DNA from: Hydrogenophaga sp.
GTDB taxonomy: Bacteria > Pseudomonadota > Gammaproteobacteria > Burkholderiales > Burkholderiaceae_C
Direction of reading: 5' to 3'
DNA length: 32,606 nucleotides
NCBI RefSeq assembly: GCF_030656115.1
Contig: NZ_JAUSOO010000027.1
Span: 1-32,606, forward strand
Shown: in pieces, positions 8,311-17,238 of the stretch
How positions within the stretch are numbered: position 1 is the first letter of the stretch
How the letters are laid out: every line of letters starts with the position of its first letter
Position numbers and translations under genes: made by a program
The notes under the pieces: generated by a model
Told to the model about the DNA's origin: nothing
What the model saw: only the letters and a program-made list of their open reading frames with translations
Databases searched by the model: none

Positions 8311-8497
8311 GGACCTGAGAGATTCACCATCCCGTGGGGATTGGCTTGCTCCTGCGGTGGGCCGGGGGACGAATTCCCGGCCGCTCTTCAGAGTGTTGAA
8401 ACGTGTCGATCGGTCCTTTTGCCTGAGAGTTTCCGGGGCGGTTGCTCCTTCGGCGCTGGCCTTTCCTTGCACAGGCGGCCAGTCTCTCCCGATCGAC
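8301..8497 (-). promoter_or_regulatory. Tandem glycine riboswitch upstream of dadA
   Basis: Two glycine aptamers lie in series on the minus strand. Aptamer I (8497-8404) contains GGGAGAGAC, CGCCGAAGGAGCAA and CTCAGGCAAAAGGAC, the signature blocks of the class, closed by GATCGAC-type pairing at both ends. Aptamer II (8394-8301) has CACCGCAGGAGCAAG and CTCTCAGGTCCC, closed by CTCTG/CAGAG. The linker is about 10 bases. The element lies in the 287-base gap between dctM and dadA and points at dadA. Tandem glycine riboswitches usually switch on glycine catabolic genes when glycine is abundant. Confidence 0.93.
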
Positions 8498-8503
8498 GGG
8501 TGT

Positions 8504-8509
8504 GATTGT
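8504..8509 (-). promoter_or_regulatory. Candidate -10 element for the dadA riboswitch transcript
   Basis: On the minus strand CCCTACAATC contains TACAAT, one mismatch from the consensus -10, just after the dctM stop codon (8518-8520) and about 7 bases before aptamer I. No good -35 is visible. It suggests that dadA has its own promoter, separate from the TRAP genes. Confidence 0.4.
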
Positions 8510-8517
8510 AGGGTGGC

Positions 8518-9810
8518 TTATCTCATCCAGTGCACCAACACCAGGCTGATGGAAGGGAATGCCACCAGCAGGGCCAGGCGCAGCACGTCCACCGCGATGA
8601 AGGGCACCAGCCCCCGAAAAATGGTGCCCACCGGCACCTTGGGCAGGTTGGCCTTGAGCACGAACACGTTCATGCCCACCGGCGGGGTGATCAGGCCAAT
8701 CTCGGTCAGCACCACCACGACGATGCCGAACCACACCAGGTCGAAACCCTGGGCCACCAGCGTGGGGGTGAACAGCGGCACGAAGATCAGGATGATGGCC
8801 ATGGCGTCCATCACGCAGCCCAGCAGCAGGAACACCGCCAGAATGGCCAGCAGTACGCCCAGTTTGGAGAAGCCGGAGCCATTCACCCACGAGAGCAGTT
8901 CGTCGGCCAGACCGGAGAAGCTGAAGAGCTGCGAGAACATCATGGCGCCGAACAGCACCACGTAGAGCATGACCGAGGTCATGGCGGTTTCCTTCATCAC
9001 CTCCAGAAAGCGCGCCCAGCCCAGGCGGCGCTGCATCAGCGCGATGAGCAAGGCCATGCCCGCGCCGATGCCGCCGGCCTCGGTGGCGGTGAACCAGCCT
9101 TTGTACAGCCCGCCGATGATGAGCAGAAACAGCGCCACAAACGGCCACACACCGGCCAGCGACGCCCAGCGCTCGCGCGCCGTCACACGGGCACCACGCG
9201 GTGCGTGCTCGGGCTTGAAGACGGCGATCAGGTAAATCACGCCCATGTACATCGCCAGGCCCAGCAGGCCCGGCAACATGCCGGCAATGAACAGCTCGCC
9301 AATGTTCTGCTGCGTCAGGATGCCGTAGATCATGAGGATGATTGAGGGTGGGATCAGGATGCCCAGGGTGCCGCCGGCGGCGATGGTGGCCGAGGCCAGC
9401 CGGTCGGAGTAGCCGTACTGTTGCATGCTCGGGTAAGCCACTTTGGCCATGGTGGCCGCCGTGGCGAAGCTGGAGCCGCAGACCGCGCTGAAACCCGCGC
9501 AGGTGACCATGGTGGCCAGCGCCAGGCCGCCACGCACGCCGCCCAGGAAGGCGTTGGCGGCGCGGAACAGGTCGGCCGAGATGCCGGTGCGCGACAGCAC
9601 GTTGCCCATCAGGATGAACAGCGGCACCACCGCCAGTTCGTACGAGAACGCGGCTTCGCTCAGCGTCATGGGCAGGATGGTGCGGGCCACATCAAAGCTG
9701 TTGATGGCCGCGATGCCGCCGACAGAGACGGTCAGCAGCGATATGCCCAGCGGCACCCGCAAAATGGCCAGCAGCAGCACCAGGCCGAGACAAATCAGGC
9801 CGATGGTCAT
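8518..9810 (-). CDS. dctM: TRAP transporter large permease (DctM family)
   Basis: A 430-residue, highly hydrophobic protein with about 12 membrane segments, the normal length for DctM. It starts MTIGLICLGLVLLLAILRVP and holds family motifs such as LGILIPPSIILMIYG and GLITPPVGMNVFVLK. DctM is the sodium-coupled transport subunit that works with the small DctQ subunit and a periplasmic DctP receptor. The ATG overlaps the dctQ stop by four bases (ATGA), showing translational coupling. Downstream comes the riboswitch-controlled dadA. The cargo cannot be read from this subunit; the adjacent amidohydrolase hints at N-acyl amino acids, which is an inference. Confidence 0.93.
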   Translation of the reverse strand: MTIGLICLGLVLLLAILRVPLGISLLTVSVGGIAAINSFDVARTILPMTLSEAAFSYELAVVPLFILMGNVLSRTGISADLFRAANAFLGGVRGGLALATMVTCAGFSAVCGSSFATAATMAKVAYPSMQQYGYSDRLASATIAAGGTLGILIPPSIILMIYGILTQQNIGELFIAGMLPGLLGLAMYMGVIYLIAVFKPEHAPRGARVTARERWASLAGVWPFVALFLLIIGGLYKGWFTATEAGGIGAGMALLIALMQRRLGWARFLEVMKETAMTSVMLYVVLFGAMMFSQLFSFSGLADELLSWVNGSGFSKLGVLLAILAVFLLLGCVMDAMAIILIFVPLFTPTLVAQGFDLVWFGIVVVVLTEIGLITPPVGMNVFVLKANLPKVPVGTIFRGLVPFIAVDVLRLALLVAFPSISLVLVHWMR

Positions 9811-10295
9811 GACGGGAATTCCTCAGTGAGGTGTTCGGCGTGCGGGGCGGGCGCGAACAGGGCTGCAACCGCCGCGAGTGCGGTGGTGCCGGCGATGAAG
9901 GTGTACATCCCGCTGCGGGGAATCATCAACGCGGGGCTGATCTCGTTGATCTGCCGCGCCTCGTCGATGGCCAGGAAGTATTCCCAGGCGATCAGGCCCA
10001 GCACGGCAGCGATCAGCAGGTCCACCAGCTTGTGCCACGGGCGCCAGGTGGGTTTGAGCAGCCAGGCGTCGAGCAGGTCGATGCTGAGGTGCCCGCGCTG
10101 CGCGGTGAGCAGCGGCAACCCCGCAAAGATGATGACCGCCATCAGGTGCTCGGTCAGGTCGTTGGCGCCAAACACCGGGGTGTTGAAGAGGCGCCGACCC
10201 ACCACGTCGGTGAAGGTCAGCGCCACCATGGCCGACAACATGAGCACCAGCAACAGACTCACCGCTTGTTGAATGCCTTGCTTCAGGGTTTTCAT
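9807..10295 (-). CDS. dctQ: TRAP transporter small permease (DctQ family)
   Basis: A 162-residue membrane protein with four hydrophobic helices, the expected DctQ topology. Family features are LTFTDVVGRRLFNTPVFGAND after helix 1 and RGHLSIDLL in the following loop. Two ATGs compete: 10301 is only 3 bases from AGGAG, whereas 10295 is 9 bases away and better spaced, so I used 10295 (MKTLKQGIQQ). The gene overlaps dctM by four bases and follows dctP by about 27 bases. Acts in the inner membrane as partner of DctM. Confidence 0.9.
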   Translation of the reverse strand: MKTLKQGIQQAVSLLLVLMLSAMVALTFTDVVGRRLFNTPVFGANDLTEHLMAVIIFAGLPLLTAQRGHLSIDLLDAWLLKPTWRPWHKLVDLLIAAVLGLIAWEYFLAIDEARQINEISPALMIPRSGMYTFIAGTTALAAVAALFAPAPHAEHLTEEFPS

Positions 10296-10322
10296 GGCCA
10301 TGGGCTCCTGTGCGTGGCGGGC

Positions 10323-11357
10323 CTATTTGGCCTGCAGCTGGTACTGCTGCTCGTAGAAGGCGACCATTGCGTTGTGGTCCTTCACGCCGAAGCTGGCGCC
10401 GTCTTTCTCCAGTTCGGCCAGCATGTTGGTGCGCACCTTGCGGATGTTGTCCAGCAGCTCGCGGCTGGGCTGGGCGAACTTGTGGCCGTTGGCGCGCAGG
10501 GTGGTTTCGGCCGCCTTGTTTTGCTTGTCGAATGCCTGGCCCCAGCGGCGCGACAGCGCCTCGCCCGACACCTTCAGAATGGCTTGCTGGTCAGCGGCGG
10601 ACAGGCTCTTGAACTTGCCCTCGTTGATGCCGATGAAGAAGGCCGCGTCGTACAGACCGCCGGGGATGATGGTGTGGTTCTTCAGCTTGCCGTCCAGGCG
10701 GAAGTTCACCACCGACTCCAGCGCGTGCAGCGAGGCGTCGATCACACCGCCTTCCAGCAGTTCGTAGGCTTTGGTGCCCGGGCCGGCGACGGGAATCGCG
10801 CCCAGGTCTTCCAGCAGGCGCTTCTGGATCGGGCCGCCCATGCGCACCTTCTGGCCCTTGAGGTCATCCGGCGTGTCGATCACTTTGGAGGGGTGGTGGA
10901 ACTGGCCACCGCCGAGCATGCCGGTGCCCAGCAGGGTCACGCCCTTGAAGGCCTCGTTGCTGGCCAGGAACTGGGTGTAGGTGCGCCACAGGGCCACCGA
11001 CGAGGCTTCGGCGTTGGAACCCATCATGGGCAGCTCGGAGAACCACACGTGCTTGAATCGCTCGGGCTCGTAGGTGAAGTTGCCCCAGGTGATGTCGGCC
11101 ACGCCTTTGCGCGCCAGTTCCCAGTGCTGGGCGGGTGCGCCCACCGGCTTGGGCAGCAGATTGATCTTTACCCGGCCTTCGGTGGCTTTCTCCACCTCGG
11201 CCATCCAGGGTTGCAGGATGTCCTTCACCACGTAGTGCGCGGGCGGCACCCAGCTCGACAGGGTCAGCGTGGTCTGGGCCTGAGCGGTACCGGTCAGGCC
11301 GAGGGTGGCCAGCGCGGCGCCAGCGACGACGGTCTTGAGGCGGATGCGAGCGTTCAT
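10323..11357 (-). CDS. dctP: TRAP transporter substrate-binding protein (DctP family)
   Basis: A 344-residue periplasmic receptor. A clear signal peptide (MNARIRLKTVVAGAALATLG, ending TGTAQA) is followed by the DctP fold: LTLSSWVPPAHYVVKDILQPW at the mature N-terminus, LKGQKVRMGGPIQKRLLEDLG with the arginine expected to hold a substrate carboxylate, and AFYEQQYQLQAK at the C-terminus. AGGAG lies about 8 bases before the ATG. It is 18 bases downstream of the M20 amidohydrolase and precedes dctQ and dctM, so the four genes read as one operon. The likely ligand is an organic anion. An N-acylated amino acid would fit the hydrolase; other carboxylates remain possible. Confidence 0.92.
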   Translation of the reverse strand: MNARIRLKTVVAGAALATLGLTGTAQAQTTLTLSSWVPPAHYVVKDILQPWMAEVEKATEGRVKINLLPKPVGAPAQHWELARKGVADITWGNFTYEPERFKHVWFSELPMMGSNAEASSVALWRTYTQFLASNEAFKGVTLLGTGMLGGGQFHHPSKVIDTPDDLKGQKVRMGGPIQKRLLEDLGAIPVAGPGTKAYELLEGGVIDASLHALESVVNFRLDGKLKNHTIIPGGLYDAAFFIGINEGKFKSLSAADQQAILKVSGEALSRRWGQAFDKQNKAAETTLRANGHKFAQPSRELLDNIRKVRTNMLAELEKDGASFGVKDHNAMVAFYEQQYQLQAK

Positions 11358-11375
11358 GGTGTTGTCTCCTAAGTT

Positions 11376-12557
11376 TTAGAGTGGAGCAGGGGTGGGGGAA
11401 AGCAGGTCGCTGACCAACGCCACCCAGTAGGCGGCGCCGATGGCGATGTTGTCGTCGTTGAAGTCGTAGGCCGGGTTGTGCACCATGCAGGCGCCGGGCT
11501 CCTGGCCAGCGCCGTTGCCAATGAACAGATAGCAGCCGGGCACCCGCTCCAGCATGAAGGCAAAGTCTTCGCTGCCGGTCAGCATCACGCCGGTGGGGTT
11601 CACTTGCTCAGCGGGAAAATGCTGGTGCGCCACCGCGAGCGCACGCGCCGTTTGCTCGGCGTCGTTCACCAGCACCGCGTAGCCCGGGCGCCATTGCACG
11701 TCGGCGCGCACGCCGAAGCTCTCGGCCTGCCGTTGTACGAGCGTCTTGATGCGCTGCTCCATGTCGCGGCGCACCTGAGGGTCCAGCGCGCGCAGGCTGA
11801 TCTCCAGCTGGGCCGCCGCCGGAATCACGTTGTTGGCCTGGCCGGCATGGATCGCGCCCACCGTGACCACCGCGGGCTGCAACGGGTCCACGTTGCGCGA
11901 CACAATGGTTTGCAGCGCCATCACGATGGACGCCGCCGCCACCACCACGTCGGTGGCTTTGTGCGGCATGGCACCGTGGCCGCCCACGCCATGCAGCGTG
12001 ACAGTGGCGTAATCCGACGAGGCCATGGTGGGCCCACTGCGAAACACCAACTGGCCTTGCGCAATGCCGGGCATGTTGTGCATGGCAAAGATCGCGTCGC
12101 AGGGGAAGTGCTCAAACAGCCCGTCTTCCATCATCTTCAGCGCGCCGCCACCGCCTTCTTCGGCCGGCTGAAAAATCAGGTTCAGCGTGCCGTCGAAGTT
12201 GCCGTGCTCAGCCAGTTGTTGCGCCGCTGCCAGCAGCATGGCGGTGTGGCCGTCGTGGCCGCAGGCGTGCATCACGCCGTGGTGGCAACTGGTCCAGTCG
12301 GCACCGGTGGCTTCCACAATGGGCAGCGCATCCATGTCGGCCCGTATGCCCAGGGTGCGGGCCGAGCTGCCGCGCTGGAGCTGGCCCACCACGCCGGTGC
12401 CGCCCAGGCCGGTGGTCACTGCATAGCCCCAGCCTTTGAGTTTGTCGGCCACCAGCGCGCTGGTGCGGTGCTCGTCAAAAGCCAGTTCGGGGTGGCGGTG
12501 GATGTCGCGGCGCAAGGCAACGAATTCCTGAACCGCGTGATCGCTGAGACGTTCCAA
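11376..12557 (-). CDS. M20 family amidohydrolase, hippurate hydrolase type
   Basis: A 393-residue zinc (or other divalent metal) amidohydrolase of the M20D/HipO group. The ligands are visible: HACGHDGH (Cys99, His101), PAEEGGGG (Glu134), AMHNMPG (His160) and a C-terminal VHNPAYDFND His. Such enzymes hydrolyse N-acyl amino acids, for example hippurate to benzoate plus glycine, or indole-acetyl conjugates. I chose the TTG at 12557 (reading MERLSDHAVQEF): AGGAGT lies 8 bases upstream and the family start is close to it. The reading frame is open 40 codons further, but that part lies in the intergenic region facing LysR. First gene of the operon with dctPQM; probably controlled by the divergent LysR regulator. 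Confidence 0.9.
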   Translation of the reverse strand: MERLSDHAVQEFVALRRDIHRHPELAFDEHRTSALVADKLKGWGYAVTTGLGGTGVVGQLQRGSSARTLGIRADMDALPIVEATGADWTSCHHGVMHACGHDGHTAMLLAAAQQLAEHGNFDGTLNLIFQPAEEGGGGALKMMEDGLFEHFPCDAIFAMHNMPGIAQGQLVFRSGPTMASSDYATVTLHGVGGHGAMPHKATDVVVAAASIVMALQTIVSRNVDPLQPAVVTVGAIHAGQANNVIPAAAQLEISLRALDPQVRRDMEQRIKTLVQRQAESFGVRADVQWRPGYAVLVNDAEQTARALAVAHQHFPAEQVNPTGVMLTGSEDFAFMLERVPGCYLFIGNGAGQEPGACMVHNPAYDFNDDNIAIGAAYWVALVSDLLSPTPAPL

Positions 12558-12663
12558 GGCCGGTACTCCTGCTGGGGTTGTGAGGTTGTGATCGCATCGG
12601 CAGTAAATTGCGTGGCGCGATTCAGTTGATGAACTTTGTTGCATGTTAGAAGCCGGTTCGACT

Positions 12664-12701
12664 AAAGTCCAATGCATTGAAAATCAACAATCCATGACTT
12701 T
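12664..12701. promoter_or_regulatory. Candidate LysR operator region
   Basis: Between the divergent amidohydrolase and LysR genes lies an inverted pair AAAGTC (12664-12669) and GACTTT (12696-12701), with a perfect 10-bp palindrome CAATGCATTG (12670-12679) inside. LysR regulators usually bind dyads here and control both genes. No function is shown. Confidence 0.3.
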
Positions 12702-12716
12702 CACGGAGACTTAGAG

Positions 12717-13613
12717 ATGACTTTGGTGCAACTGCGGCATTTCGTCGTGCTGGCCGATGTGGGCTCGTTCGTGCAGGCGTCGGCGCTGCTGTTTCTGACC
12801 CAGCCCGCGCTCACCCGCAGCATCCAGGGGCTGGAAGAAGAGCTGGGCGGTTTGCTGTTTGACCGCCTGGGCCGGCGCATTGCGCTCACCCCGTTCGGGC
12901 TTGAAGCGCTGGCGCGTGCCAAGCAGCTGGTGAGCGACGCCGACGCCCTCAAGCAAGCCGGCAAGGGCCTGCACGCGGGGTTGATTGGCAAGCTGCGCGT
13001 GGGCCTGAGCTCGGGGCCGGGCGCGCTGCTGAGCACGCCGCTGATGTTGCACATGGCCGAACACCACCCCCGGCTGCAGGTACAGATTTCGCGCGGCAAT
13101 ACCGACGTGTTGCTGCACGCGCTGCGCGAGCAGCATCTGGACGGTGCTGTCGTGGACATTCGCGCCATGCGACCGGCGTCCGATTTGAAGGTGGATCTGT
13201 CGTTTGAACTGGGCGCGGGTTTTCTGGCCCGCCGCGACCACCCGCTGGCGCAGCGGGGCCGGGCGGTTTCACTCGACGATGTGATGGCCTACCCGGTGGC
13301 ATCCACCCCGCTGAGCGACGAGGTGGCGCGCATCCTGATGGCTCGCTACGGCCCGCAGGCCAACCCGGACGATCTCGTCACGCTGCGCTGCGACGAGACG
13401 CTGAGCATTGTGGAAGTGGCGCGGCGCAGCGACGCCGTCGTGCTCACCGTGACCGCCGTGGCCGCCGACCTGGTGCGGCTGGATGTGGTGCCCGCCCTCA
13501 ACGCCACGGCGCGGTTTGGGCTGGTGACGCTGGCCCACCGCCAGGAGGCACCGGCGCTGCGCATCTTGCGCGAGCAAATGCCGCATTGGATTGCGGTTTT
13601 CTCTGGGCTGTAG
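12717..13613 (+). CDS. LysR family transcriptional regulator
   Basis: A 298-residue LysR-type regulator. The N-terminal winged helix-turn-helix is evident (LRHFVVLADVGSFVQASALL, then TQPALTRSIQGLEEELGGLLFDR), followed by the co-inducer domain (about residues 90-295; LRVGLSSGPGALLSTPLM). The GGAG eight bases before the ATG supports this start. It is divergent from the amidohydrolase-TRAP operon across 159 bases, the classical arrangement in which the regulator controls its neighbour in response to substrate or product. It converges on gcvP with a shared hairpin. The inducer is unknown; an N-acyl amino acid or a hydrolysis product is a guess from context. Confidence 0.93.
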   Translation: MTLVQLRHFVVLADVGSFVQASALLFLTQPALTRSIQGLEEELGGLLFDRLGRRIALTPFGLEALARAKQLVSDADALKQAGKGLHAGLIGKLRVGLSSGPGALLSTPLMLHMAEHHPRLQVQISRGNTDVLLHALREQHLDGAVVDIRAMRPASDLKVDLSFELGAGFLARRDHPLAQRGRAVSLDDVMAYPVASTPLSDEVARILMARYGPQANPDDLVTLRCDETLSIVEVARRSDAVVLTVTAVAADLVRLDVVPALNATARFGLVTLAHRQEAPALRILREQMPHWIAVFSGL

Positions 13614-13625
13614 AGCGCCAGAAAT

Positions 13626-13645
13626 AAGGGCGCCGAAGCGCCCTT
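13626..13645. terminator. Hairpin between LysR and gcvP
   Basis: AAGGGCGC and GCGCCCTT form a perfect 8-bp stem. On the minus strand the loop is UUCG closed by C-G, a very stable tetraloop, and the tail is A-UUU-C. It lies in the 54-base gap between convergent genes and can serve both, best gcvP. The U-tract is short. Confidence 0.75.
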
Positions 13646-13667
13646 GGTGGTGCAAAACAGCGGGCTG

Positions 13668-16556
13668 TCAGGCCAGTTCGCTGATGGGCACGCAGCTGCA
13701 GAACAAGTTGCGGTCGCCATACACGTTGTCCACCCGGCCCACCGACGGCCAGAACTTGGTGTTCACGGCGCGGCCGGCAGCCGCCACAGCGGTTTCGCGC
13801 GGATAGGGGTGGGTCCACTCGGTCTTGAGCACGCTGGCAGCGGTGTGCGGTGCGTTTTTCAGCGGGTTGTCGCTCTGTGGCCAGGTGCCGCTTTCAATCA
13901 GGCGAATCTCATTGCGGATCGCGATCATGGCGTCGATGAAGCGGTCCAGCTCTTCCAGCGTCTCGCTCTCGGTGGGTTCCACCATCAGGGTGTTGACCAC
14001 CGGAAAGCTCAGCGTGGGCGCGTGGAAACCATAGTCCATCAGCCGCTTGGCCACGTCTTCGGCCATCACGCCGCTGGTTTCTTTCAGTTGCCGCAGGTCC
14101 AGAATGCACTCGTGCGCCACATGGCCGTTGGCCGAGGCGTAGAGCGTGGGGTAGTGGTCGGCCAGGCGCTTGCTGATGTAGTTGGCGCTCAAAATGGCCG
14201 CTTCGGTCGCGTGCTTCAGGCCATCGGCGCCCATCATGCGGATGTACATCCACGAAATCGGCAACACCGCCGCGTTGCCCAGCGGCGCAGCGCTGACGGC
14301 CCCCACGCCGCCTTTCGTGCCGCCAGTGGCATGGCCGGGCAGGAAAGGCACCAGGTCTTGCACCACACACACCGGACCCACGCCGGGGCCGCCGCCGCCG
14401 TGTGGAATGCAGAAGGTCTTGTGCAGGTTCAGGTGGCTCACATCGCCGCCAAATTCACCCGGCGCGGCCACGCCCACCAGCGCGTTCATGTTGGCGCCGT
14501 CCACGTACACGCGGCCACCGTGCTGGTGCACCAGGGCACACAGTTCTTTCACGGTGGTCTCGAACACGCCGTGCGTTGAGGGGTAGGTGATCATCGCGGC
14601 GGCCAGGTTGGCGCTGTGCTGTTCGCACTTGGCCTTCAGGTCGGCCATGTCCACGTTGCCGTTTTCATCGCACTTGGTCACCACCACCTGCAGGCCCACC
14701 ATCTGCGCGCTGGCCGGGTTGGTACCGTGCGCGCTGCTGGGGATGAGGCAGATGTTGCGGTGGCTTTCGCCGCGCGAGGCGTGGTAGCCCTGGATGGCCA
14801 GCAGGCCGGCGTATTCGCCCTGCGAGCCGGCGTTGGGCTGCAGGCTGATGCCGGCGTATCCCGTGGCCTGGCAGAGCCAGGCGCGCAGCTCTTCGTCAAG
14901 CTGTTGGTAACCCTGCAGCTGGTCGGCCGGGGCAAACGGGTGCACGTGGGCGAACTCGGGCCAGGTGATGGGAATCATCTCGCTGGTGGCGTTGAGTTTC
15001 ATGGTGCAGCTGCCCAGCGGGATCATGCTGCGGTCCAGCGCCAGGTCTTTGTCTGACAAAGCGCGGATGTAGCGCAGCATGCCGGTCTCGCTGTGGTGGC
15101 TGTTGAACACTGGGTGCGTCATGAAATCGCTGGTGCGGCGCAGCTCAGCCGGGATCAGCGGCTCAATGCCTTTTTCAAACCCGTCGAAGCTGGGCAGGGC
15201 CTGGCCTTCGGCAGCGAACACGCGCCACAGCGCGGCAATGTCGTCGCGGGTGGTGGTTTCGTCCAGCGAAATGGTGATGCTCTGGTCGCAGGCCTGGCGC
15301 AGGTTCATGCCGGCGTCGCGGGCGCGCTGCATCAGCGAGGCCGTGGCGTCTTTGGCCAGCACCCAGAGGGTGTCGAAGGCGGTGTCTTTGCGCAGCGTGT
15401 AGCCCATGCCCTGCAGGCCCTGGGCGAGCACGGCGGTGTAGGCGGCCACGCGCTGCGCGATGCGCTTGAGGCCCTGCGGGCCGTGGTACACGGCGTACAT
15501 GCTGGCCACCACGGCCGGCAATACCTGCGCGGTGCAGATGTTGGACGTGGCTTTCTCGCGGCGAATGTGTTGCTCGCGGGTTTGCAGCGCCAGGCGGTAG
15601 GCGGGGTTGCCGTGAACGTCCACGCTCACGCCCACCAGGCGCCCGGGCAGCGAGCGCTTGTAGTCGTCGCGGCAAGCCATGTAGGCGGCGTGCGGGCCGC
15701 CCGCGCCCATGGGCATGCCGAAGCGCTGGGTGGTGCCCACCACAATGTCGGCGCCCATTTCACCGGGGGCCTTCAGCAGCGTCAGCGCCAGCAGGTCGGC
15801 CGCCACAATGAACGCCGCCGACTGGGCGTGGCTGTGGGCGGCGTAGGCGCTCAGGTCTTCCACCAGACCGGTGCTGTTGGGGTATTGCGCCAGTGCGGCG
15901 AAATGCTCCGATTGCAAGGCAGCGTTCCACTGGTCGGCGCTCTGCGGCACCACCACCTCGATACCCAGGGGCTTGGCCCGGGTCTGAATCACTTCAATGG
16001 TCTGCGGGTGGCAGGCGCGCGAGACCACAAACACCCGGCTTTTGCTCTTGACGGTGCGCATGGCCAGCGTCATGGCTTCGGCGGCGGCGGTGGCTTCGTC
16101 CAGCATCGACGCGTTGGCAATCGCCATGCCGGTCAGGTCGGTCACCATGGTCTGGAAGTTGACCAGCGCTTCCATGCGCCCTTGCGAAATTTCGGCCTGG
16201 TAGGGCGTGTAGGCGGTGTACCAGGCCGGGTTTTCCAGGATGTTGCGCAGGATCACGCCGGGCGTGTGCGTGCCGTAATAGCCTTGGCCGATGAAGCTCT
16301 TGAGCAACTGGTTTTTCTGCGCCAGCGCCTTCAGCTCGGCCAGTGCGGCCGCTTCGGTCACGGCCGGCGGCAGCTGCATACCCTGGCTGCGCGCGATGCT
16401 GCGCGGCACGATGCTGTCGATCAGCGCACGGCGCGAGGCCTCGCCAATGACCGACAGCATGTGGGCCTCGTCGGTTTCGCTGATACCGATGTGGCGGGCG
16501 ATGAACTCGCTGGCGTTTTCGAGTTGATCGAGGGGTTTGACAGACGGCATCAGCAT
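13668..16556 (-). CDS. gcvP: Glycine dehydrogenase (decarboxylating), P protein of the glycine cleavage system
   Basis: A 962-residue single-chain P protein, the normal length for proteobacteria. It decarboxylates glycine with pyridoxal phosphate and passes the aminomethyl group to the lipoyl arm of GcvH. Seen: the N-terminal ARHIGIS block, the first half with [19 protein letters not shown], and the C-terminal half with the PLP-lysine motif [17 protein letters not shown] (Lys about 713). The ATG at 16556 has AAGG seven bases upstream; a second ATG two codons later is less well spaced. It is the last gene of gcvT-gcvH-gcvP, after a 218-base spacer containing two inverted repeats, so its level may differ from that of gcvTH. 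It ends at the UUCG hairpin. Confidence 0.98.
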   Translation of the reverse strand: MLMPSVKPLDQLENASEFIARHIGISETDEAHMLSVIGEASRRALIDSIVPRSIARSQGMQLPPAVTEAAALAELKALAQKNQLLKSFIGQGYYGTHTPGVILRNILENPAWYTAYTPYQAEISQGRMEALVNFQTMVTDLTGMAIANASMLDEATAAAEAMTLAMRTVKSKSRVFVVSRACHPQTIEVIQTRAKPLGIEVVVPQSADQWNAALQSEHFAALAQYPNSTGLVEDLSAYAAHSHAQSAAFIVAADLLALTLLKAPGEMGADIVVGTTQRFGMPMGAGGPHAAYMACRDDYKRSLPGRLVGVSVDVHGNPAYRLALQTREQHIRREKATSNICTAQVLPAVVASMYAVYHGPQGLKRIAQRVAAYTAVLAQGLQGMGYTLRKDTAFDTLWVLAKDATASLMQRARDAGMNLRQACDQSITISLDETTTRDDIAALWRVFAAEGQALPSFDGFEKGIEPLIPAELRRTSDFMTHPVFNSHHSETGMLRYIRALSDKDLALDRSMIPLGSCTMKLNATSEMIPITWPEFAHVHPFAPADQLQGYQQLDEELRAWLCQATGYAGISLQPNAGSQGEYAGLLAIQGYHASRGESHRNICLIPSSAHGTNPASAQMVGLQVVVTKCDENGNVDMADLKAKCEQHSANLAAAMITYPSTHGVFETTVKELCALVHQHGGRVYVDGANMNALVGVAAPGEFGGDVSHLNLHKTFCIPHGGGGPGVGPVCVVQDLVPFLPGHATGGTKGGVGAVSAAPLGNAAVLPISWMYIRMMGADGLKHATEAAILSANYISKRLADHYPTLYASANGHVAHECILDLRQLKETSGVMAEDVAKRLMDYGFHAPTLSFPVVNTLMVEPTESETLEELDRFIDAMIAIRNEIRLIESGTWPQSDNPLKNAPHTAASVLKTEWTHPYPRETAVAAAGRAVNTKFWPSVGRVDNVYGDRNLFCSCVPISELA

Positions 16557-16649
16557 GGGACGACCTTGTTGCTAGGGGAAAGTCAGAAGTTCAAGGGGAT
16601 GAATCGCACCGGCAGCGAGGGCGGTGCGTCGATTCGGTGGTGGTGTTTC

Positions 16650-16687
16650 GCTCCTTCCCCCTCTGTCGGAAAGTTGGGATGGGGCCC
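16650..16687. repeat. Dispersed GC-rich repeat, copy in the gcvH-gcvP spacer
   Basis: Reads CTCCTTCCCCCTCTGTCGG then AAAGTTGGGATGGGGCCC. It is a diverged copy of the element at 5757-5794, in the same orientation, and is inverted relative to the copy 41 bases away at 16729-16766. The pair resembles a REP doublet (BIME-like). Confidence 0.75.
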
Positions 16688-16728
16688 GTGTCACGCGATG
16701 TCAACGTGTCGAAGCGGCATCTTGGCGC

Positions 16729-16766
16729 CAGCCCCCGCCCCAACCCTCCCCCAGAGGGGGAGGGAG
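16729..16766. repeat. Dispersed GC-rich repeat, inverted copy in the gcvH-gcvP spacer
   Basis: Reads AGCCCCCGCCCCAACCC then TCCCCCAGAGGGGGAGGGAG. Its reverse complement matches the copy inside the radical SAM gene very closely and the copy at 16650-16687 less closely. Transcribed with gcv, the two spacer copies could fold together into a long imperfect hairpin. It ends 8 bases before the gcvH stop codon. Confidence 0.78.
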
Positions 16767-16774
16767 AAACTGCA

Positions 16775-17140
16775 TCAAGCGGCGAACGCGGCGTAGGCGG
16801 TCTCGTCCAGCAGGGCATCCACCTGTGTGGGATCCGACAGCTTCACTTTGAAGAACCAGCCGGCATTCAGCGGGTCGCTGTTGGCCAGCGAGGGGTCGTC
16901 GCGCAGGGCTTCGTTCACCTCGGTGATCTCGCCGCTGATGGGCATGTACACGTCGGCGGCGGCTTTCACCGACTCAACCACGCCAGCCACTTCTTTCTGG
17001 GCAAAGGTCTTGCCCACTTCGGGCAAATCCACAAACACCACATCGCCCAGTGCATCTTGCGCATGGGGGGTGATGCCGACGGTGGCGATATCGCCCTCAA
17101 CGCGGATCCATTCGTGGTCTTCGGTGTACTTGGTGGTCAT
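16775..17140 (-). CDS. gcvH: Glycine cleavage system H protein
   Basis: A 121-residue lipoyl carrier. It begins [16 protein letters not shown] and holds the lipoylation site [15 protein letters not shown] (Lys59), which shuttles the aminomethyl group from GcvP to GcvT and electrons to dihydrolipoamide dehydrogenase (not in this window). I used the ATG at 17140, preceded by AAAGGA at 6-7 bases; a longer reading would translate the upstream repeat. It sits between gcvT (97 bases upstream, with a repeat) and gcvP. Confidence 0.98.
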   Translation of the reverse strand: MTTKYTEDHEWIRVEGDIATVGITPHAQDALGDVVFVDLPEVGKTFAQKEVAGVVESVKAAADVYMPISGEITEVNEALRDDPSLANSDPLNAGWFFKVKLSDPTQVDALLDETAYAAFAA

Positions 17141-17168
17141 GGTTTTTCCTTTAATAAATGGTGGAATT

Positions 17169-17238
17169 CCTTTCGCCCGGAGCCTGTCTATTGACACGTT
17201 CCGGACGATCGGGGGGCTTCGATCCTTCGACAGGCTCC
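17169..17238. repeat. Inverted CCTTCGACAGGCTC-type repeat pair in the gcvT-gcvH spacer
   Basis: GGAGCCTGTC (17179-17188) and GACAGGCTCC (17229-17238) are perfect inverted arms. The right arm sits in CCTTCGACAGGCTC, and the left arm reads on the other strand as GACAGGCTCCGGGCGAAAGG. Both resemble a short repeat that is very common in Burkholderiales genomes. The right arm touches the gcvT stop codon (17238-17240). Confidence 0.7.

Noticed and set aside
6812..8965. Plus-strand open frame of 717 codons across dadA, the riboswitch and dctM
   Set aside because: Runs through a riboswitch and two real minus-strand genes; low-complexity reverse-frame composition.
15093..16796. Plus-strand open frame of 567 codons opposite gcvP
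   Set aside because: Mirror frame of gcvP, no ribosome site or family motif.
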